Below are positions 58,331 through 64,000 of a stretch of 64,000 bases of DNA, piece after piece. This DNA is from Cocos nucifera (taxonomy: Eukaryota; Streptophyta; Magnoliopsida; Arecales; Arecaceae). Position numbers and translations under genes: made by a program. Location: positions 496,001-560,000 of the forward strand of contig QRFJ01000049.1 in NCBI GenBank assembly GCA_006176705.1, in the 5' to 3' direction. The notes under the pieces are model-generated. The model was not told the origin of the DNA, searched no databases, and worked only from the letters and a program-made list of their open reading frames with translations. How positions within the stretch are numbered: position 1 is the stretch's first letter; every line of letters begins with the position of its first letter.

Positions 58331-59719
58331 ATGCCTCCCAGGAGAGCTTCGACACGACGCTCGGCGGCCTCGGCGGCCCGATCCCATCCAGATCCGTCTG
58401 TTTCTGCTTCGGCCCCGACAGCTCAGGTTCCATCTGTACCTGCGGTGGAGGTGGAGCAGTTCAACCTGCTTGTCCAATATGTCCATGGCCTCACGGAGGC
58501 ATTGCAGGCTATACAGCAGCCTCCGGTGGCGACTCCACCAGGAAACCCACCATTGGAATGTCGAAAATCGGCCCCAAGGAAGAGTACCAGGGCCAGCGTA
58601 CCGATCGCCCCGGAGAAGGGAAAACAGAGGGCCGAGGATCCGTGTTCGGATCATTGTTCTCTTTTGAGGGAGACCTTCCCCATTCGTAGTCGGAAACACC
58701 TCAAGATCTGCAGCCAAGACGACGCCCTCGATTGCAGACTATGGGAGATGGACCGGCGTATTGAAGAGTTCGGCCGCATCACCTCGGCTCATCATGCCGA
58801 CGTCCATGCCGAACCTCCCTTCTCTCTCCGAATTATGCAAGAACCTATTCCACCGACCTTCGAGCTCCCTCAACTGAAAAGCTACGATGGAACTTCTGAT
58901 CCGGTTGATCACCTGGAGGCCTTCCGTGCCATGATGCTGCTTCACGGCGCTTCAGATGCCATGCTGTGCCGAGCCTTCCCATCTACCTTAAAGGGAGCAG
59001 CGAGAAATTGGTACTCGGCGTTGAAGCCAAGTACGATCTTCTCTTTCGACCAAATGAGCAGTCGGTTCGCAGCCCACTTCATCAGCAGCCGACGATCGAG
59101 CCGAGGTTCAGATTTCCTGATGAGCGTCAAGCAGAAGCAAGGGGAATCCATCCGGGCTTACGTCACTTGGTTTAACGCCGCGGCATTGGAAGTCCGGGAC
59201 TTGGACCAGTCTGTCGCGATGGCTGCATTCAAGGACGGCCTTCAGAAAAATAACTTGCTGTTCTCTCTAGAAAAAAAGTATCCCAGAAACTTCGCCGATC
59301 GGGCCGAGAGATATGCCCGTGCGGAAAAAGCCTTCAAGTTGAAAGACGAGAAAACCCTGAGAGAGCAGCTGGCAGACGACGAAGAGCCGAGCGAAGTTCG
59401 GTCGCGCTCGCGGACCCCCTCCGAAAGCAGGCGGGCCCGAACTCCTCGAACTCACCACCGAGGAAGCCCCGACAGAGGGGCGCAAAAAAGCCCTCCTCCC
59501 GGAAGGTTCCGCCACTATGCCCCCCTCAACGCTCCTCAAACCCAGATTCTCACCGAAGTAAAGAATCAGCTGTCAAGACCGAAAGGATTACAGTCTCCCC
59601 CAAACAAGCACGATCGAAATAAGTATTGCCTCTACCATCGCGACCACGGCCACGACACCGAGGAATGCATCCAGCTCAAAGACGAAATTGAGGAGCTCGT
59701 CGGAAGGGCGGCTGGGTAA
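58331..59719 (+). CDS. Gag polyprotein of gag-only element
   Basis: 462 codons if started at MPPRRASTRRSAASAARS (58331), chosen because Tat-2 gag starts alike; the frame is open 20 codons further upstream. Parts: basic N-terminus, proline-rich linker, gag core (PQLKSYDGTSDPVDHLEAF, RAFPSTLKGAARNWYSALKP, FNAAALEVRDLDQSVAMAAF), an Arg/Ser-rich segment, and a zinc-knuckle-like YCLYHRDHGHDTEECIQLK (59626-59682). It would form the capsid-like particle and bind element RNA. The end reads LVGRAAG* whereas the second copy at 63960 reads LVGKGGLGKFL, the expected gag text; two single-base losses in this copy produce the early stop. Confidence 0.85.
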   Translation: MPPRRASTRRSAASAARSHPDPSVSASAPTAQVPSVPAVEVEQFNLLVQYVHGLTEALQAIQQPPVATPPGNPPLECRKSAPRKSTRASVPIAPEKGKQRAEDPCSDHCSLLRETFPIRSRKHLKICSQDDALDCRLWEMDRRIEEFGRITSAHHADVHAEPPFSLRIMQEPIPPTFELPQLKSYDGTSDPVDHLEAFRAMMLLHGASDAMLCRAFPSTLKGAARNWYSALKPSTIFSFDQMSSRFAAHFISSRRSSRGSDFLMSVKQKQGESIRAYVTWFNAAALEVRDLDQSVAMAAFKDGLQKNNLLFSLEKKYPRNFADRAERYARAEKAFKLKDEKTLREQLADDEEPSEVRSRSRTPSESRRARTPRTHHRGSPDRGAQKSPPPGRFRHYAPLNAPQTQILTEVKNQLSRPKGLQSPPNKHDRNKYCLYHRDHGHDTEECIQLKDEIEELVGRAAG

Positions 59720-60126
59720 ATTCCTCCGGCACCAGCCTGAAGTAGGAAAAGATCGGTTAAGGGCGCTGCCACAGCCAGAGACGGCAAGGAGCTCGGCGCT
59801 GCCGTAGCCAGATACCGTAAGAAGGTCGGCCACCTTATGGCGTCATCCACATTGCCCCTGGGAGGAGCTTGGTGCGTCAGCGGTTCGTCGTCTCCCAGCG
59901 ACAAGAGCTTGCACCAAATTGAGGAGGCCAGCATGAGGAGGTCTTCCACCCCGGGGCTTATTACCGAAGAAACGCAGAGGAACAACGCTACCACGATCTT
60001 GAAATACAGAATTTGGGGATGCGCTACTAGTAACTTCCTTTCAATAAAATTCTTTCCTTTTGATAATATTATTTCTGGATGCGAAAACTATGCGATGACA
60101 GGGAAGAAGCAGTCAATAATTGCCGC
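59720..60126 (+). other. Junction between gag and repeat array
   Basis: GC-rich for 280 bp, then AT-rich. Contains text that could be the last residues of a pol (GAYYRRNAEEQRYHDLEIQN near 59955-60015), then 'ttcaataaaattctttcc', like sequence after pol in other Tat elements. If so, a deletion joined gag to the end of pol. Weak evidence. Confidence 0.4.
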
Positions 60127-61480
60127 GTTAGGAACAGGAGGAGAACCTCGTCCTAACGCGAGCAACAACCTCGGCTAGAGATAAGATCTCTCCCAAGCGA
60201 AGGCCTCGTTCACAAAGGGCGAGATGGGGGGAGAGGCTCTGACAGCGGCCCTTATGTGCCCCCACAGCTCGTTAGAAACAGGAGGAGAACCTCGTCCTAA
60301 TGCGAGCAACAACCTCGGCTAGAGATAAGATCTCTCCCGAGCGACCGCGGATAACCTCGGTTAGAAACAGGAGGAGAACCTCGTCCTAACGCGAGCAACA
60401 ACCTCGGCTAGAGATAAGATCTCTCTCGAGCAATCGAGTCAACCTCGGCTAGAGATAAGATCTCTCCGAGCGACCGTTTGTCAACCTCGGCTAGAGATAA
60501 GATCTCTCCCGAGCAACCGTTGACAACCTCGGTTAGGAACAGGAGGAGAACCTCGTCCTAACGAGCAACAACCTCGGCTAGAGATAAAATCTCTCCCGAG
60601 CGATCGAATCAACCTCGGCTAGAGATAAGATCTCTCTCGAGCGACCGTGGCCCGTTAGGAGCAAGAGGAGAACCTCGTCCTAACCCGAGCATCAACCTCG
60701 GCTAGAGATAAGATCTCTTCCGAGCGATCGAGTCAACCTCGGCTAGAGATAAGATCTCTTCGAGCGACCGTTGACAACCTCGGCTTGAGATAAAATCTCT
60801 CTCGAGCGACGCGAACAACCTCGGTTAGGAACAGGAGGAGAACCTCGTCCTAACGCGAGCAACAACTTCGACTAGAGATAAGATCTCTTCCGAGCGATCG
60901 AGTCAACCTCGACTAGAGATAAGATCTCTCCCGAGCGACCGTGGCCCGTTAGGAACAGGAGGAAACCTCGTCCTAACGCGAGCATCAACCTCGACTAAAG
61001 ATAATGATCTCTCCCGAGCACCGAGTCAACCTCGGCTAGAGATAAGATCTCTCCCGAGTGACCGTTGAACAACCTCGGCTAGAGATAAGATCTCTCTTCG
61101 AGCGACCGTGGACAACCTCGTTAGGAACAGGAGGAGAACCTCGTCCTAACACGAGCATCAACCTCGGCTAGAGATGAGATCTCTCCCGAGCGACCATGGA
61201 CAACTCGGCCATAGATAAGATCTCCCCGAGGAAAGCTCAGCCGTAGGAGATGAGATCTCCCCCGAGTGCCCGATACAACCTCGGTAGGGAAAGCAACCAT
61301 GTCAACCTCGGCTGGAGTGCTTTAACTTCGACCTCGGCTAGAGAAAGCAACCGTGCCAAACCTCGGCTGGAGAGCTTCAACTTCGATCTTGGCTAGAGAA
61401 AGCAACCGTGTCAACCTCGGCGGGAGATGGTATCTCCCCGGGCCTCAACCGATATCAACTTCAGCTGGAGGCGAAATCCC
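60127..61480. repeat. Tandem array of two alternating hairpin units
   Basis: Unit H1 (about 28 bp, roughly 20 copies): CTCGG, AGAGAT, AAG loop, ATCTCT, CCGAG pair as a nested stem. Unit H2 (31 bp, about eight copies): GTTAGGA pairs with TCCTAAC, and inside GAGG pairs with CCTC. They alternate, with short linkers such as 'gcgagcaacaac' and 'cgaccgttgacaac'; H1 also occurs in runs. From 61200 the units decay into 'ctcggctagagaaagcaacc' copies. No coding potential. Confidence 0.85.
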
Positions 61481-61569
61481 CCCGAGCTTAGACCTAGACC
61501 GGCACAGAGCTCAGAAAGACTTCGGCACTCTCTTTCTTCGTTTTTGACTCGGAGTGTGGGGGGGCCTTT
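61481..61569 (+). promoter_or_regulatory. Polypurine tract zone of gag-only element
   Basis: GGAGTGTGGGGGGGCC at about 61551-61566 sits where Tat-3 has GAGAGTGGGGGGCAAC. It should directly precede TGTTGGGG of the LTR, but here 'ttttttccgcc' follows, so the first 20-odd LTR bases are lost or altered. Confidence 0.55.
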
Positions 61570-61993
61570 TTTCCGCCGAAGTCTAATGCTCGGCCTAATG
61601 TAGCCGCGGAAAGAGCTTCGACAGACGGGTCTTAGTCGAACTCCTACAGTCGGCCGAACTACTTAGCCCCCCCTTGGCTCCAAGAGTCGGGCTTCGGCCG
61701 CCCCCAGCGGCCGAGCTTCTTCTAACCAGTTCAGACCGAATACTTAGCTGCCGAGCTCCTTGGACTCCAAGCGGTCGGGCTTTAACGGAATCCTCTAGCG
61801 CTCGAACTCCTCAGCGGTCGTCTCTCGGCCAAACTCCCCAAGCGGCCGTCTCTTCAGCCGGCCGAGCTCTCCGAACTTCTCTACAGCCAAACTCCCCCCG
61901 CCTTCCCTTCAGTCGGACTCTCCTACAAGTCCGAGCTCCTCTAGATGAATTATCGCCATCAGTCTGCAACAGACGACGAGATCGGACGATATG
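61570..61993 (+). repeat. Second LTR of gag-only element, cut by gap
   Basis: Matches 57357-57803 with short deletions ('gtctaatgctcgg' against 'gtctagctcgatgctcgg'). Runs into N at 61994. Confidence 0.8.
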
Positions 61994-62993
61994 NNNNNNN
62001 NNNNNNNNNNNNNNNNNNNNNNNNNNNNNNNNNNNNNNNNNNNNNNNNNNNNNNNNNNNNNNNNNNNNNNNNNNNNNNNNNNNNNNNNNNNNNNNNNNNN
62101 NNNNNNNNNNNNNNNNNNNNNNNNNNNNNNNNNNNNNNNNNNNNNNNNNNNNNNNNNNNNNNNNNNNNNNNNNNNNNNNNNNNNNNNNNNNNNNNNNNNN
62201 NNNNNNNNNNNNNNNNNNNNNNNNNNNNNNNNNNNNNNNNNNNNNNNNNNNNNNNNNNNNNNNNNNNNNNNNNNNNNNNNNNNNNNNNNNNNNNNNNNNN
62301 NNNNNNNNNNNNNNNNNNNNNNNNNNNNNNNNNNNNNNNNNNNNNNNNNNNNNNNNNNNNNNNNNNNNNNNNNNNNNNNNNNNNNNNNNNNNNNNNNNNN
62401 NNNNNNNNNNNNNNNNNNNNNNNNNNNNNNNNNNNNNNNNNNNNNNNNNNNNNNNNNNNNNNNNNNNNNNNNNNNNNNNNNNNNNNNNNNNNNNNNNNNN
62501 NNNNNNNNNNNNNNNNNNNNNNNNNNNNNNNNNNNNNNNNNNNNNNNNNNNNNNNNNNNNNNNNNNNNNNNNNNNNNNNNNNNNNNNNNNNNNNNNNNNN
62601 NNNNNNNNNNNNNNNNNNNNNNNNNNNNNNNNNNNNNNNNNNNNNNNNNNNNNNNNNNNNNNNNNNNNNNNNNNNNNNNNNNNNNNNNNNNNNNNNNNNN
62701 NNNNNNNNNNNNNNNNNNNNNNNNNNNNNNNNNNNNNNNNNNNNNNNNNNNNNNNNNNNNNNNNNNNNNNNNNNNNNNNNNNNNNNNNNNNNNNNNNNNN
62801 NNNNNNNNNNNNNNNNNNNNNNNNNNNNNNNNNNNNNNNNNNNNNNNNNNNNNNNNNNNNNNNNNNNNNNNNNNNNNNNNNNNNNNNNNNNNNNNNNNNN
62901 NNNNNNNNNNNNNNNNNNNNNNNNNNNNNNNNNNNNNNNNNNNNNNNNNNNNNNNNNNNNNNNNNNNNNNNNNNNNNNNNNNNNNNNNNNNNN
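61994..62993. other. Assembly gap, exactly 1000 N
   Basis: A round-number run of N. The missing stretch of the first copy between its equivalents (57804-58727) would be 924 bp, so the gap could simply hold the rest of the LTR and the gag start, or the size may be a placeholder. Confidence 0.98.
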
Positions 62994-64000
62994 TCGATTG
63001 CAGACTATGGGAAGATGGACCGGCGTATTGAAGAGCTTCGGCCGCATCACCTCGGCTCATCATGCCGACGTCCATGCCGAACCTCCCTTCTCTCTCCGAA
63101 TTATGCAAGAACCTATTCCACCGACCTTCGAGCTCCCTCAACTGAAAAGCTACGATGGAACTTCTGATCCGGTTGATCACCTGGAGGCCTTCCGTGCCAT
63201 GATGCTGCTTCACGGCGCTTCAGATGCCATGCTGTGCCGAGCCTTCCCATCTACCTTAAAGGGAGCAGCGAGGAACTTGGTACTCGGCGTTGAAGCCAAG
63301 TACGATCTTCTCTTTCGACCAGAATGAGCAGTCGGTTCGCAGCCCACTTCATCAGCAGCCGACGATCCGAGCCGAGGTTCAGATTTCCTGATGAGCGTCA
63401 AGCAGAAGCAAGGGGAATCCATCCGGACTTACGTCACTCGGTTTAACGCCGCGGCATTGGAAGTCCGGGACTTGGACCAGTCTGTCGCGATGGCTGCATT
63501 CAAGGACGGCCTTCAGAAAAATAACTTGCTGTTCTCTCTAGAAAAAAAGTATCCCAGAAACTTCGCCGATCGGGCCGAGAGATATGCCCGTGCGGAAAAA
63601 GCCTTCAAGTTGAAAGACGAGAAAACCCTGAGAGAGCAGCTGGCAGACGACGAAGAGCCGAGCGAAGTTCGGTCGCGCTCGCGGACCCCCTCCGAAAGCA
63701 GGCGGGCCCGAACTCCTCGAACTCACCACCGAGGAAGCCCCGACAGAGGGGCGCAAAAAAAGCCCTCCTCCCGGAAGGTTCCGCCACTATGCCCCCCTCA
63801 ACGCTCCTCAAACCCAGATTCTCACCGAAGTAAAGAATCCAGCTGTCAAGACCGAAAGGATTACAGTCTCCCCCAAACAAGCACGATCGAAATAAGTATT
63901 GCCTCTACCATCGCGACCACGGCCACGACACCGAGGAATGCATCCAGCTCAAAGACGAAATTGAGGAGCTCGTCGGAAAGGGCGGCTTGGGTAAATTCCT
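62994..64000 (+). pseudogene. Second copy of gag-only gag, frameshifted, open to window edge
   Basis: Nearly identical to 58728-59733. I count about nine single-base insertions relative to the first copy (for example gggaagatgg against gggagatgg, gatccgagcc against gatcgagcc, aaagggcggcttggg against aagggcggctggg) but only about three substitutions. Most insertions break the frame; the last two restore the expected GKGGLGKFL reading. Confidence 0.85.

Larger units (their letters stand above)
57334..61993 (+). mobile_element. Gag-only LTR retrotransposon (TR-GAG type, Tat-derived)
   Basis: LTR (57334-58216), primer-site zone GATTGGCGCTAAAG, one gag ORF, a short junction, a hairpin-rich tandem array, then a second LTR that runs into a gap. 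No protease, RT, RNase H or integrase text is present between gag and the array, so movement would need proteins from a Tat relative. Inserted in the 3' LTR of Tat-3. Confidence 0.8.

Noticed and set aside
58211..58717. Minus-strand frame of 168 codons opposite gag
   Set aside because: Shadow of the gag coding strand; rich in Arg/Gly/Ser and without support.
33154..61480. CRISPR-like regularly spaced repeats, considered for the arrays at 44590 and 60127
   Set aside because: Plant nuclear DNA; units are contiguous, diverged tandem repeats without unique spacers.
61674..63327. Very long frames of 346-497 codons on both strands
   Set aside because: They run through the 1000-N gap and are meaningless.
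1..64000. tRNA, rRNA or other structural RNA genes
   Set aside because: I scanned for cloverleaf-like boxes and rRNA cores by eye and saw none that I could support; a covariance-model search would be decisive.

Overview
The window reads as nuclear DNA of a flowering plant with a large, retrotransposon-rich genome. The evidence is plant-type split genes (a VPS55/LEPROT-family membrane protein, a decayed bZIP factor), a CACTA transposon, a Copia element and several Ty3/gypsy elements of the plant Tat lineage, which carry a second, archaeal-type RNase H domain. A monocot, perhaps a palm, is my impression only; nothing here proves the species.

Layout. (1) 1-28189: a Tat gypsy element (Tat-1) on the minus strand, its 5' LTR at 27390-28189 and its 3' LTR off the left edge. 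It was broken by three insertions: a CACTA element (703-6979, TSD CCT) in its antisense extra ORF, a solo LTR (8734-11228, TSD CTTCA/CTTTA) in its tandem-repeat zone, and a complete Copia element (12582-22940, TSD GAAAA) in its integrase. (2) 28190-39580: the only gene-bearing island. It holds a VPS55-like gene on the minus strand (last four exons clear, first exon unresolved) and a bZIP-like gene or pseudogene on the minus strand. (3) About 39583 onward: Tat-2 (+), with decayed gag, protease, both RNases H and integrase but no RT core. (4) 46888-57333: Tat-3 (+), inserted into the antisense-ORF end of Tat-2. (5) 57334 onward: a gag-only element (TR-GAG type) inserted into the 3' LTR of Tat-3, with its gag ORF open, followed by a hairpin-rich tandem array, a second LTR, a 1000-base N gap, and a second copy of gag to the end of the window.

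The most interesting theme is shared by all three Tat elements. Downstream of pol lies a tandem-repeat zone with a different repeat in each element, and after it an antisense ORF with plant-style introns. The intron preceding the coiled-coil exon is phase 0 in all three and its flanking frames join cleanly. In Tat-3 the antisense ORF begins with a region resembling the 'putative gypsy-type transposon' domain (Pfam Transposase_28-like), downstream of a TATA-like palindrome. The gag-only element keeps the repeat zone but has lost pol and the antisense ORF; its array alternates two different hairpin units.

Almost every mobile-element coding region carries stops or frameshifts. Only the VPS55-like exons and the gag of the gag-only element look intact over useful lengths. 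Domain names come from reading motifs by eye; no database search was possible.
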